From Sediminibacillus massiliensis (GTDB taxonomy: Bacteria; Bacillota; Bacilli; Bacillales; Amphibacillaceae), in contig NZ_LT732535.1 in NCBI RefSeq assembly GCF_900156915.1, forward strand, positions 1,910,598 through 1,974,597: DNA of 64,000 nucleotides. The letters run 5' to 3'. Shown here one piece after another: positions 26,701-35,214 of the stretch. Below the pieces are notes generated by a model that was not told where the DNA came from, made no database searches, and saw nothing but the letters and a program-made list of their open reading frames with translations. The translations under genes and the position numbers were made by a program. The first letter of the stretch is position 1; every line of letters starts with the position of its first letter.

Positions 26701-28860
26701 TCAAAAAGATAACGTCGTCCTGTTCGATGGAGCTCCTTCTTGTCCTGTTAACGGATTGTAAGGCACAACATAAAATTCTGTTTCTTTAAATGGGTTGACC
26801 CGGTTGATTTGGAAAGTCCCTTCTCCTTCTGTTTCGCCGATTTTCTCATCTTTCCCGGATTGCACCCGGTACACATGATAGATGACCCGTTCATCTCCTG
26901 CTGGAGTCCAGTCCAACTGACCTTTGACAAGAGAAAATCCACCGAACTTAAACTGTGAGCTTAAATCCGTAATTACCGGCATCTGTACGGGCTCAGGCAA
27001 CTCCTCAACATTAACGGGTTTGTCAAATTGAGCCGATAAGTCTTGATATTTATCTAACTCAGACAAAATAGCCTTGGTTAATATGGTGGGGGCCTTACTG
27101 CCAGCCGTCAGGTAATGCTGCTCATCGACCTGGTCATATCCCATCCACATGGAGCTGACATATTCTGGTGTAAAGCCGACAAACCAAGCGTCCTTTACTT
27201 TTCCTTCAGCAAAAGGATGCTGTGTCGATCCGGTTTTTCCTGCCAATGCTTTGTCATAATCACCGGCACTTCCTGTCCCTTCGTCCACTACTCCCTCCAA
27301 CATCCTCAAGATGTTCCAGGCGACTTGTGGTGAATAAATGTTGGCGGACTCTGGTTCAGCTTGAAAGACAGTTTTTCCATCCCTGTCAACAATCCTTTCA
27401 ATCGCATATCCATTAACCATATCTCCTTCGTGTACAAAGGCACTATAGGCTTCAGCAAGCTGAATAGGAGTCAATCCTTCTTTCAAACCGCCTAGTGCTA
27501 TCGCCAGGCCGTCATCAGGAAGGTTGATTCCCATTTTGCTTAAATACTCTTTCGAATATGGAATGCCGATTTCATTCAACAGCCAGACTGCCGGAGCGTT
27601 CTTGGATTCTTTTAGCGCCTGATACATAGAAGCCTTGCCAGAATAATTCCCGTCAAGGTTTGTTGCTGTATAGTCGCCATAGCTCTGTTTTTCATCAGTG
27701 AGCATTGTGTATGGCTGATACTTTTCAAGCATTAGGGCCGGTCCATAAACCGCTATCGGCTTCATAACGGAACCAGGCTGCTTGTTGACAAACAAACGGC
27801 TCATACTTCCAATTTCATAGTGACGACCTCCGAGAGCTGTGACAATCTTTCCGGATTTTTGCTCCATCAATACATAAGATCCCTCTGTTCCTGAAGCAGA
27901 ACCGGGAAAGTAAGTGTCTTCCTGAAAAGCATCATAAGCGATTTTCTGGGCTTGTTCATCGACATTAACGATGATCCGGTAACCTCCCCGTTTCAGCTCA
28001 TCGAGCGATAGCTGATGCTCATCTCCAGCCTCTTTTATTACTAGATCGATATAAGAGTCGAGCCAGGGAGTATCTTCTGGTTCCTCGTGGTTGACTCCCA
28101 GTGTTTTCCCTTGTAATTGAAGCATCTCTTCTGTTTCAATCATTCCCAGCCGTTCCATTTGTTGCAGTACCAAGTCTCGTCTTTCTTTCGCTTTTTCCGG
28201 ATTGTTGATCGGCGAATACGTATTAGGCGCTTTAGAAAGTGCCGCAAGCATCGCCCCTTCAGAAACCGTCAAATCACTGACATGTTTATTGAAATAATAT
28301 TCCGAAGCCGCCCCTATCCCATATACTCCATGGGCAAAATATATTTCATTCAGGTAGAATTCCAGTATTTTCTGCTTACTGTAATTCCTTTCAAGGTGGA
28401 TGGCGGCCATCACTTCTTTTGTCTTTCTCATCCACGTCTTTTCATTATGCAAAAATAAGTTCTTCGCCAACTGCTGGGTAATCGTACTTCCGCCTTCCGC
28501 TTTCTGCATCGTCACTATGTCACGATAGACTGCCCGCATCACCGACTTGAAATCGACACCCGCATGCTGATAAAAACGGTTATCTTCTATAGCGAGAAAG
28601 GCATCCTCTACATGATCTGGTATATCATCGATAGCTACCAGATCTCTGTTTTCTGTATATATTTCCCCCACTTCTTTCCCGTCCTTTGTTTCCAGAACGG
28701 TTGCAGCAGGAAGTATGAGGTCTTTATCATCGACCACAAACCTGCCACCAAAAACAATCGTTGCGTAGCCAATCAATCCCAACAACAAACTAAGACCCAA
28801 AGCAACCAGCGGCCATTTGAATTTTTGATAATATGATTTTATTTTTTCCATCTTTTCCAC
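26701..28860 (-). CDS. pbpF: class A penicillin-binding protein (PbpF-like)
   Basis: 719-residue bifunctional peptidoglycan synthase. One N-terminal membrane anchor (residues about 15-35) is followed by a glycosyltransferase-51 domain with EDNRFYQHAGVDF. The transpeptidase domain has the SVMK active-site motif and the KTGST box. The C-terminus carries a fibronectin-III-like region (WTPAGDERVIYHVYRV). Length and position next to hemE match B. subtilis PbpF (PBP1c-type), which acts in spore and vegetative wall synthesis. Confidence 0.93.
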   Translation of the reverse strand: MEKMEKIKSYYQKFKWPLVALGLSLLLGLIGYATIVFGGRFVVDDKDLILPAATVLETKDGKEVGEIYTENRDLVAIDDIPDHVEDAFLAIEDNRFYQHAGVDFKSVMRAVYRDIVTMQKAEGGSTITQQLAKNLFLHNEKTWMRKTKEVMAAIHLERNYSKQKILEFYLNEIYFAHGVYGIGAASEYYFNKHVSDLTVSEGAMLAALSKAPNTYSPINNPEKAKERRDLVLQQMERLGMIETEEMLQLQGKTLGVNHEEPEDTPWLDSYIDLVIKEAGDEHQLSLDELKRGGYRIIVNVDEQAQKIAYDAFQEDTYFPGSASGTEGSYVLMEQKSGKIVTALGGRHYEIGSMSRLFVNKQPGSVMKPIAVYGPALMLEKYQPYTMLTDEKQSYGDYTATNLDGNYSGKASMYQALKESKNAPAVWLLNEIGIPYSKEYLSKMGINLPDDGLAIALGGLKEGLTPIQLAEAYSAFVHEGDMVNGYAIERIVDRDGKTVFQAEPESANIYSPQVAWNILRMLEGVVDEGTGSAGDYDKALAGKTGSTQHPFAEGKVKDAWFVGFTPEYVSSMWMGYDQVDEQHYLTAGSKAPTILTKAILSELDKYQDLSAQFDKPVNVEELPEPVQMPVITDLSSQFKFGGFSLVKGQLDWTPAGDERVIYHVYRVQSGKDEKIGETEGEGTFQINRVNPFKETEFYVVPYNPLTGQEGAPSNRTTLSF

Positions 28861-29067
28861 CTTTTAACAAGCTTTCAAACCAATTATCTTATTATACGAT
28901 AGATAATATTGCACATAAACTAATAGTTTTTTTTGAATAGGCCCCCTACTATCCGGGTAAAAAAATAGCTATGTATATAATCTTGCTATCTTTATCCGTC
29001 CCCTGCTACACTTATAAACAAGATGAACGACCTGCTCTACCATATTCATAAAAAGGAAGGGATCACA

Positions 29068-29568
29068 ATGAACGTCTATATGACTCACGGCACTTTTGAT
29101 TTTCTGTTGAAACAGAAACAAAAGCATACCCAAGAGAAAATTTTTCTCATGCAAGCTAATGATTCCACTTTGGCCTATCAAGAATCTGAAGGAAAGTCTG
29201 TTTTCGAAGAACCCAGGAAGTATGAAAGTTTCGTTTCAGACGGGAGCATACAGGAGAAAGGGTTTGTGGTGATGAACAATATACCAGTCACAGATGAGGG
29301 TCGTCCGATATTTGAGACGCAATTCAAGTCAAGAGCAGGATCGATGGCGGAGGTAGAAGGATTCCAGGCTTTACGTGTGTTACGACCATTACACGGAAAT
29401 AAATATATAGTATTTGTCCAGTGGGATAAAGAAGAGAGTTATAAAAAATGGAAGAACTCTCAATCATTCCAGAAAGCCCATTCTTCAGGTAAAGCAAAGG
29501 AAAGACCTCCATACCATGCTGGCCCCTCTTACACGAATGAATACCATATGGTCGACCCTGATGCATAA
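29068..29568 (+). CDS. hmoB: haem-degrading monooxygenase HmoB
   Basis: 166-residue protein with an ABM-type fold in the C-terminal half (KSRAGSMAEVEGFQALRVLRP and YIVFVQWDKEESYKKW). HmoB of B. subtilis (YhgC, 166 residues) breaks down haem and releases iron. The start at 29068 has GGAAGGG upstream; the frame could extend 15 codons earlier without a site. It is divergent from pbpF and near the haem biosynthesis genes, as in B. subtilis. Confidence 0.9.
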   Translation: MNVYMTHGTFDFLLKQKQKHTQEKIFLMQANDSTLAYQESEGKSVFEEPRKYESFVSDGSIQEKGFVVMNNIPVTDEGRPIFETQFKSRAGSMAEVEGFQALRVLRPLHGNKYIVFVQWDKEESYKKWKNSQSFQKAHSSGKAKERPPYHAGPSYTNEYHMVDPDA

Positions 29569-29599
29569 AAAAACTTGGCACATTGGCCAAGTTTTTTTA
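29567..29599. terminator. bidirectional terminator
   Basis: Stem AAACTTGGC / GCCAAGTTT flanked by A and T runs, between the convergent hmoB and thioredoxin-like genes. It overlaps the last codon of the latter. Confidence 0.85.
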
Positions 29600-30082
29600 T
29601 GATTCCTGATTGTCCAGCACATTCTCCTGGAAGAAACTGTCCCAATTCGTGACAGGCTGTTCTCCACTGATACGGGCTACCTCTTCCCCATTTTCGAAGT
29701 GGATGACAGTAGGCGTGCCTTCGATCTTATAATCTTCCCATTCTTCTTCGAATTCAAGTAGATTCAATTTTTTCAAATCGATATCATATTCCTGTGTCAT
29801 CGGCACGATTACTGGTGTGGTGTTTTGACAGTGTACACAGGTAGGACTGTAGAAATATACTGTCACATCTTCCCCGTTTTCCAATTTCTCATCCAGTTCT
29901 TCCGGAAGTATTTGATTTTGATAAAAATCATCATCCAATTGATCAATAGTCGCTTGATTTAAGTTATCTTTACCATACGGGTTCCCTTCTGTCTTCTGGT
30001 TGTTTTGATAATTCACAATGAAAATCAATGCAGCAAACAGGACGACCAGGACCCCGAGGAATATAAACATTTTCTTTTTCAT
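29597..30082 (-). CDS. membrane-anchored thioredoxin-like protein (BdbA-like)
   Basis: 161 residues with an N-terminal membrane anchor (residues 4-24) and an extracytoplasmic thioredoxin fold with active site CVHC in YFYSPTCVHCQNT and cis-proline region EGTPTVIHF. Its ATG overlaps the stop of the upstream BdbC-like gene (ATGA), so the pair probably works together to form or reshuffle disulphides in secreted proteins. The CxHC spacing suits an oxidase or isomerase better than a reductase, but this is inference. Confidence 0.85.
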   Translation of the reverse strand: MKKKMFIFLGVLVVLFAALIFIVNYQNNQKTEGNPYGKDNLNQATIDQLDDDFYQNQILPEELDEKLENGEDVTVYFYSPTCVHCQNTTPVIVPMTQEYDIDLKKLNLLEFEEEWEDYKIEGTPTVIHFENGEEVARISGEQPVTNWDSFFQENVLDNQES

Positions 30083-30513
30083 TTTGCTTCTCTCCCCTGT
30101 AGTAACAATATCATATGGAAAATAAAAATGACTAAAAAGGCCGTTAATGCCAAGAACGGAATTGTAACAAATCCGAAGTAGTTTATATACTGTCCATTAC
30201 AAGGAACCAGTCCGCACGCTTCTCCTGCTTCACTCAGGCTCGGAAGCTTTTGGATCAAGTAATGATAAGTGGATACCAAAATTCCGATCCCACTCATGAT
30301 CAGCCCGGGCCATCCCAGTCTGATATCTTTCTTTACAGCTGCATATCCATATATAATGACTAATGGATACATTAATATTCGTTGATACCAGCATAATTCA
30401 CAAGGAATATAATGTAAAAATTCGGAAAAGTACAGGCTGCCCATCATCGCGATCAAAGCCTGTCCCCATATGATCAGGAGTATTGTTTCGTTCGATTCCC
30501 GGTTAGCTGCCAT
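30079..30513 (-). CDS. bdbC: disulphide bond formation protein, DsbB/BdbC family
   Basis: 144-residue protein with four hydrophobic segments. CELCWYQR in the first external loop and the pair in EACGLVPCNG in the second are the two redox-active cysteine pairs of BdbC/DsbB, which reoxidise thiol oxidases through menaquinone. The ATG at 30513 was chosen for its GAGGGA site. It is the first gene of a two-gene unit with the thioredoxin-like partner. The symbol reflects family, not proven orthology. Confidence 0.88.
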   Translation of the reverse strand: MAANRESNETILLIIWGQALIAMMGSLYFSEFLHYIPCELCWYQRILMYPLVIIYGYAAVKKDIRLGWPGLIMSGIGILVSTYHYLIQKLPSLSEAGEACGLVPCNGQYINYFGFVTIPFLALTAFLVIFIFHMILLLQGREAK

Positions 30514-30699
30514 ATAATATCCCTCTCTCTCCATTCAAGAAGTATTATACTAGTAGTGAAATAAAAAACAAAGAATAATTTATCTGTCAGCGATGATGTA
30601 TCCGTTTTAATGGGAAATTTCAAGTCAACAACCAATAGGATAAATCGAATCTAAAAAGTTGCTTATTTAATAGATATTTTGTAAATTCATAAAAACCAT

Positions 30700-31092
30700 A
30701 AACTGCGACATAACTTTTTCTGGCTTCCTTCCATTCTTTTCGAGTTGAATGGTGGTCCAGTGCTGCGGAAAAATACAAGCTATAGGATAGATTTTCTGTT
30801 CAAATGAGAGGTGGACCTAAAAGTTGTCTACCATGGAATATTCCTAGCAAAGATTCAGAAAACTCCTACCAGCGAAGGCAGAACACGCAGACTCCTGTGG
30901 GAACAGCGAAAGGTCTTCGATGGGGCGAGTAACCGCAGTCCCACGAGTCCGAAGACCCCGCAAGAAGCGCTTTTTGCTGATGAGGTGGCTGAGGCCGTGC
31001 CCGCGGAAAGCGAAGTGTTCTGCCGCAGCGAGTGCATGCGCTCAACAATCATCAGAACAACAAGAAATAAAATTGTCACTATGTCGCAGTTT
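30700..31092. repeat. MITE-like inverted-repeat element, copy 2
   Basis: Occupies most of the 650-base gap between bdbC and the lia genes. It begins AAACTGCGACATA and ends TATGTCGCAGTTT, a perfect 13-bp inverted terminal repeat. Interior blocks align in the same orientation with the element at 2926-3486: GCTGCGGAAAAATAC at about 30763, ATGGAATATTCCTA near 30834, and the unit from 30870 to 31031. The few open frames inside have no ribosome-binding site and read through the palindromes, so they are not counted as genes. Confidence 0.68.
30870..31031 (+). repeat. intergenic palindromic repeat unit
   Basis: Begins AGCGAAGGCAGAACACGCAG and ends GTGTTCTGCCGCAGCG, so the ends are inverted copies. 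It contains CCGAAGACCCCGCA and GCGCTTTTTGC, as in the minus-oriented unit at 3004-3125. This is the cleanest of three copies in the window. Confidence 0.65.
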
Positions 31093-31116
31093 GCCTCAAT
31101 TGCAAAGCTTCAACGT

Positions 31117-31151
31117 GAAAAACCCTGCTCTTAGGTAAGCAGGGTTTTTCG
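31117..31151. terminator. terminator of liaFSR
   Basis: Stem AAAAACCCTGCT / AGCAGGGTTTTT with an 8-base loop, 16 bases beyond the response regulator stop codon. Confidence 0.85.
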
Positions 31152-31166
31152 TTTGTATTTGTCTGC

Positions 31167-31799
31167 TTAATTGCGGAACAGGCCGTTTTTGTGGGCATAA
31201 ACGGCAGCCTGGGTGCGGTCATTCACGCCGAGTTTGCCCAGTATATTGCTCACATGTGTTTTTACTGTCTTGATGCCGATGTAAAGTTTTTCGCCAATTT
31301 CCTGGTTCGTCAGCCCTTCTCCGATGCAAAGCAGAACTTCCAATTCCCTATCGGTCAATTGTTCATGCGGCTTGGTTTCCGTCGGTCGGAAACTCGTCAT
31401 CATTTTACTCGCTACTTTCGGCTCGATGACCGTTTCTCCGGCATAAGCCTTCTTTATAGCAATAGCAATCTCGTCAGCGCTGGAAGTTTTCAACATATAA
31501 CTATACGCCCCAGCTTCCAAAGCAGGGAAAACCTGTTCATTGTCATAATAACTTGTCAAAATGATCACTTTGCATTCCGGGCAGGAAGCCATAATCTCCT
31601 TTGTCGCCTCTATCCCTGTCCCGTTTTCCATAATAAGGTCCATCAGGACGATGTCAGGTTTGAGCTCTTTGACAATTTGCGCTCCTGTTGATCCGCTTGA
31701 GGCTTCACCGACGATTTCCAAATCCGGTTCTGTTTTTAAATATGCGATGACTCCTTTGCGGACAACTTCATGGTCGTCGACTACCACAACTCTAATCAC
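31167..31799 (-). CDS. liaR: LiaR/VraR-type response regulator
   Basis: 210-residue NarL/LuxR-family regulator. The receiver domain has VVVVDDHE, the phosphoacceptor aspartate in IVLMDLIM and the conserved lysine in SYMLKTS. The output HTH is LTDRELEVLLCIGEGLTNQEIGEKL (read as two parts). GTG at 31799 is preferred to GTG at 31808 because GGGGAG then lies 8 bases away. Last gene of a liaFSR unit that senses cell-envelope stress. Confidence 0.92.
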   Translation of the reverse strand: MIRVVVVDDHEVVRKGVIAYLKTEPDLEIVGEASSGSTGAQIVKELKPDIVLMDLIMENGTGIEATKEIMASCPECKVIILTSYYDNEQVFPALEAGAYSYMLKTSSADEIAIAIKKAYAGETVIEPKVASKMMTSFRPTETKPHEQLTDRELEVLLCIGEGLTNQEIGEKLYIGIKTVKTHVSNILGKLGVNDRTQAAVYAHKNGLFRN

Positions 31800-31828
31800 T
31801 TTCCCCACTCCCCGATCTACAGTCTTCT

Positions 31829-32866
31829 TTATAAAGGTATTCGAATATCTATATGTGTTCCCTCTCCCAGTTTAGAACGGATAGCAAAAGTTCCGCCGAT
31901 TTCCTCACAACGTTCTTTCATCGTTTTCAACCCATAAGACGTTTTCTTGCGCTGATCCTTATTTACATCAAATCCACTGCCATTATCTCCTATATGTAAA
32001 AATAATTCATTACCTTTTTGAATTAATTCAAGCGTAACTTCCGAAGCATTGGCGTGAATCAGGGTGTTCGACAGTGACTCCTGCACAACCCGAAATAAAT
32101 GTTCTTCCGCAGATGTCGATAATTCCGGTATTTCTTCCATGTCCAGCTGAAAATTTATCTGGCATTTCTGCTTGAGTTCAGCCACCAATTCCTGGACCCC
32201 TTTTCTCAGAGGCTGCCCGGATAAATCAATCGGACGGAGATGGAGTAACAATGCCCTCATCTCGGTCTGGGCTTTTAAGGCCGTTTTCACTATTTCTTCC
32301 AACTGCTCCCTGGCCTGTTCTGAATCCCTGTCAAATATACGCAAGGACGCTTGGGACATCATGGTCAACGCGAATAGCTGCTGACTGACCGCATCATGCA
32401 AATCCCTGGCAAGACGCTGGCGCTCCTCTATCGTAGCGGCCTTGCGAGCGCTCTTGGCATATTCCGCTTTCTCATCAGCCATCCTTTGCAAGGATTTCAC
32501 CTGGCTTTGCAACTTTTCTCCCAACTCATTCAGTTCGTTACCAATCCTGGCAATTTCATCATCTTCACTGAAATAAACTCGTGATGTATAATTACCCCTC
32601 GACAGCTGGGTGATCAGTACGGATAGATAATCCATCCTGTCTTTTAAATCGCCGCTGGATTTGAAGCCTACATAAATAGAAATGATAATTCCAAGGAAAA
32701 TATATAAAACTACACTGATAAAAATGCTTGTCGGATTCAGCCAACCGGGCTGAAACAGGACAAATACCGACAATAATATCGCAAGCAAAGTAATGTTCGT
32801 CAACAAAAGCCCATACAAAAGCGAGCGAATATACGTATAACGAATTGTATTCAGACGCTTCAACAT
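31829..32866 (-). CDS. liaS: LiaS/VraS-type sensor histidine kinase
   Basis: 345-residue membrane kinase with two N-terminal hydrophobic segments, a HAMP-like region (residues about 70-120), a HisKA_3 dimerisation motif DLHDAVSQQLFAL with the phosphorylated histidine, and an ATPase domain with NGSGFDV. Short extracellular loop is typical of intramembrane-sensing kinases. An AAGGAGG site precedes the ATG. It lies between liaF and liaR. Confidence 0.93.
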   Translation of the reverse strand: MLKRLNTIRYTYIRSLLYGLLLTNITLLAILLSVFVLFQPGWLNPTSIFISVVLYIFLGIIISIYVGFKSSGDLKDRMDYLSVLITQLSRGNYTSRVYFSEDDEIARIGNELNELGEKLQSQVKSLQRMADEKAEYAKSARKAATIEERQRLARDLHDAVSQQLFALTMMSQASLRIFDRDSEQAREQLEEIVKTALKAQTEMRALLLHLRPIDLSGQPLRKGVQELVAELKQKCQINFQLDMEEIPELSTSAEEHLFRVVQESLSNTLIHANASEVTLELIQKGNELFLHIGDNGSGFDVNKDQRKKTSYGLKTMKERCEEIGGTFAIRSKLGEGTHIDIRIPL

Positions 32867-32879
32867 GCTGTGTCCTCCT

Positions 32880-33647
32880 TCATACGCGATCCACTCTGAT
32901 ATTACCGGCCTTTAGACTCAGTTGAATATTAAGTTTTCGGGTGGCATCTTTATAATTAGGTGTTTGATGGAAAACCTCTTTGTTTACACCTTCCGCATTC
33001 TGTCCGAATACATGAATGTCCCCAGCTTTCACATGCGCATCAATTTTGCATTCTACGTTTTCAGGCATCAAAATCCGGATATCGCCTGCCCATCCTCTGA
33101 TATTGATGGGAATCTCTTTGTCGGGAATAAATGCCTTCGTAAAGTCTAAATGATAGTCACCCACTGCATTCCATAAATCCATCGGCTCTACTTCCCAGTT
33201 GGAGGCTTGAAAGTTGTGGTCGCCAATCGGAAATCTCTGCTTTTTACCAGCTGTTTTCGTTTTATCTCCTTTATCTGAATCAAAAATAAACGAATAATTC
33301 TTTTTCCGTTTCGTAGAAGTGCCGAATATACTGAAGCCTAAATATACAATCAACAACGGCCACAGTTTATAGAAGTCCCAGAACCAGAAGGAAAGAAGGT
33401 CAAAACGATCCATCAGCAGGAGTGCTCCAAAGATAACCAAAAAGGACCCCACTGCGAGCCCTCCCTCGCCCTTAATCCCTCCCAAGCACCACTTCAGGCC
33501 AAGCAGAACAAAAAATGCAGGATAGATAAAAGCCCATGCTTCATTTAATTGCCATGACAATAAGCCAATGTTTGCTAAAAACAACGCAGCGCCCAATAAA
33601 ATGATGGTGATGGCAATAACACTGCGAAAGAAGCGATTCTGTTTCAT
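32880..33647 (-). CDS. liaF: LiaF-type inhibitor of the LiaRS system
   Basis: 255-residue membrane protein with about four N-terminal hydrophobic segments and a C-terminal beta-helical DUF2154-like domain (residues about 150-255). In B. subtilis LiaF keeps LiaRS silent in the absence of cell-wall antibiotics. First gene of liaFSR here. liaI, liaH and liaG are not found in the window, so the strongest LiaR targets must lie elsewhere or be absent. Confidence 0.9.
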   Translation of the reverse strand: MKQNRFFRSVIAITIILLGAALFLANIGLLSWQLNEAWAFIYPAFFVLLGLKWCLGGIKGEGGLAVGSFLVIFGALLLMDRFDLLSFWFWDFYKLWPLLIVYLGFSIFGTSTKRKKNYSFIFDSDKGDKTKTAGKKQRFPIGDHNFQASNWEVEPMDLWNAVGDYHLDFTKAFIPDKEIPINIRGWAGDIRILMPENVECKIDAHVKAGDIHVFGQNAEGVNKEVFHQTPNYKDATRKLNIQLSLKAGNIRVDRV

Positions 33648-33753
33648 GATGATTCTCCCTTCAACTAGTCTAATATTCGCTTAAAAGGGCATCGATTCCT
33701 GCTTAAATTTATGAAGAAGTCACTAAAACGGCTATTTTCCACCTATTTTAAAA

Positions 33754-33782
33754 CAAAAAAAACCGGTCCTTAACGACCGGCA
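33754..33782 (-). terminator. terminator of PAP2 phosphatase gene
   Basis: On the minus strand the stem CCGGTC / GACCGG with a 6-base loop is followed by eight T, 38 bases past the PAP2 gene. Confidence 0.75.
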
Positions 33783-33819
33783 GAATGGTTTTGCCTCCGT
33801 CCAGAGACGGAGACTTTGT

Positions 33820-34461
33820 TTATGGCGAGGGAAGAAATCGACCTTTAAGTACCTTGTACAGCAATGTCCAAATCATTAAAAAGAGAAAACCAAAGGCATA
33901 TCCTGCCAACACATCCGTTAAATAATGCACCTGAATGACGTACCTGCTCAAACCTATTAACAAGATCAGCATTATGCCGACAAGATTAAGAATAAAAACA
34001 GCTTTCTGTTTTTTCATATACCGGGCGAAAAAGAAGACCAGTAATCCGTATGCAATCATTGACCCCATTGCATGTCCAGAGGGAAAACTGTATCCTTCTC
34101 CCTCAGCAGCTGCAAAAATTCTGGGTCTCTCCCGCTCTACTAAAAGTTTGATCCAATAATTCGCCCTGTAACCAAGCAGTGTGCCGCCTGCAAGCATGAT
34201 GGATGCAAGCCAGTCCTTTGAATAAATCCACAATAATATGGAAGCAACAATGATAAAAGGAGTGATAAACGTGCCCGACCCGAGTTCGGTAATCCAGCGA
34301 AACACTATGAAAGCCCGGGTGTCATCAAGACTTTCTGCAGCAGGTCTGGACCATGCATCGATCACCGGCATCTTGCTGGTCATTACATTTACTGTCAGGA
34401 ACAAGACTATTATCAATGCCAGCAGGAAAAAAGAAATGTAAAAATAGTTCTGTTTATTCAT
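33820..34461 (-). CDS. PAP2 family phosphatase
   Basis: 213-residue membrane protein with five or six hydrophobic segments and the three PAP2 motifs in order: KLLVERERPR, SFPSGHAMGS and SRYVIQVHYLTD. Likely hydrolyses an isoprenoid or glycerol lipid pyrophosphate, as BcrC/YodM-type enzymes do; the exact substrate is not determined by these motifs. A GGAGTG site precedes the ATG. Placement next to liaFSR fits an envelope role but is only suggestive. Confidence 0.88.
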   Translation of the reverse strand: MNKQNYFYISFFLLALIIVLFLTVNVMTSKMPVIDAWSRPAAESLDDTRAFIVFRWITELGSGTFITPFIIVASILLWIYSKDWLASIMLAGGTLLGYRANYWIKLLVERERPRIFAAAEGEGYSFPSGHAMGSMIAYGLLVFFFARYMKKQKAVFILNLVGIMLILLIGLSRYVIQVHYLTDVLAGYAFGFLFLMIWTLLYKVLKGRFLPSP

Positions 34462-34607
34462 CGGTTCACTCCTTGTCTCTAAAAGTCTCCTAAATCATTC
34501 ATATTTCTCACTCTCCAATTAGTTTCCCGAAATGTTTAGAAAAAAACGGTAAGGGAATTGTATTTATGGCTGAAGTTACTTAAATTTATTTGAAAGGATG
34601 AATAAAA

Positions 34608-35045
34608 GTGGCAGAAAATCAACAAGTACAAGAATTAATCGAAGGTTTAAATGAAGATCTCGCTAACGAATATGCAGCAACAATCATGTACACCTATAAC
34701 GCGTCGGTAGTTTCCGGTTTATATCGCTCGGTGCTGAAACCTTTTTTCGAAGAAGAAATCAATGACGAAATCGGCCACGCACTATACTTGTCAGATAAAA
34801 TCACCATACTAGGCGGTACTCCAACAACAAAACCGGCTGAAGTAAAACAGTTATCCGATGTGAGAGAAATGTTGGAAGAAGCAAGACAAGCTGAGCAGGA
34901 AACGATCGAACGTTACGAAAAACGAAAAAAACAAGCAGAAGAATTAGGGTTTACAGAACTAGTCGTAAAACTGGATGACATGATCGCCGATGAAACTGGG
35001 CATAAAGAAGAAATAGATCGTTTGTTGACAGATTCAAGACTTTAA
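34608..35045 (+). CDS. ferritin-like domain protein
   Basis: 145-residue four-helix protein starting with GTG after GAAAGGATG. Metal-ligand-like glutamates and histidines occur in NEYAATIMYTYNA, EEEINDEIGHALYLSD and ADETGHKEEIDRLL, the EXXH pattern of bacterioferritin-like proteins. It could store iron or protect against peroxide. It lacks the Dps signature, so it belongs to the broader ferritin-like/DUF group. A strong terminator follows. Confidence 0.8.
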   Translation: MAENQQVQELIEGLNEDLANEYAATIMYTYNASVVSGLYRSVLKPFFEEEINDEIGHALYLSDKITILGGTPTTKPAEVKQLSDVREMLEEARQAEQETIERYEKRKKQAEELGFTELVVKLDDMIADETGHKEEIDRLLTDSRL

Positions 35046-35048
35046 AGC

Positions 35049-35087
35049 GTAAAAGAAAAACCTTCTCCGAACAGAAGGTTTTTCTTT
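35049..35087 (+). terminator. terminator of ferritin-like gene
   Basis: Stem AGAAAAACCTTCT / AGAAGGTTTTTCT around a 6-base loop, ending in TTT. Confidence 0.85.
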
Positions 35088-35214
35088 ATGTTTGTACTAA
35101 TTCCAGTCAGGAGCTATTCGGAATTCTTACTGCACAGTAGTTCCGAATTGCATGCTCCTGATAACTTATTCTGCTGTGTTATAATGATTAAAACGTTTTT
35201 AGGGGGAGATTCAT

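Noticed and set aside
30811..31138. Open frames on both strands inside the second repeat element
   Set aside because: They have no ribosome-binding site and their sequence is explained by the palindromic repeat; the matching region in copy 1 does not keep the frames open.
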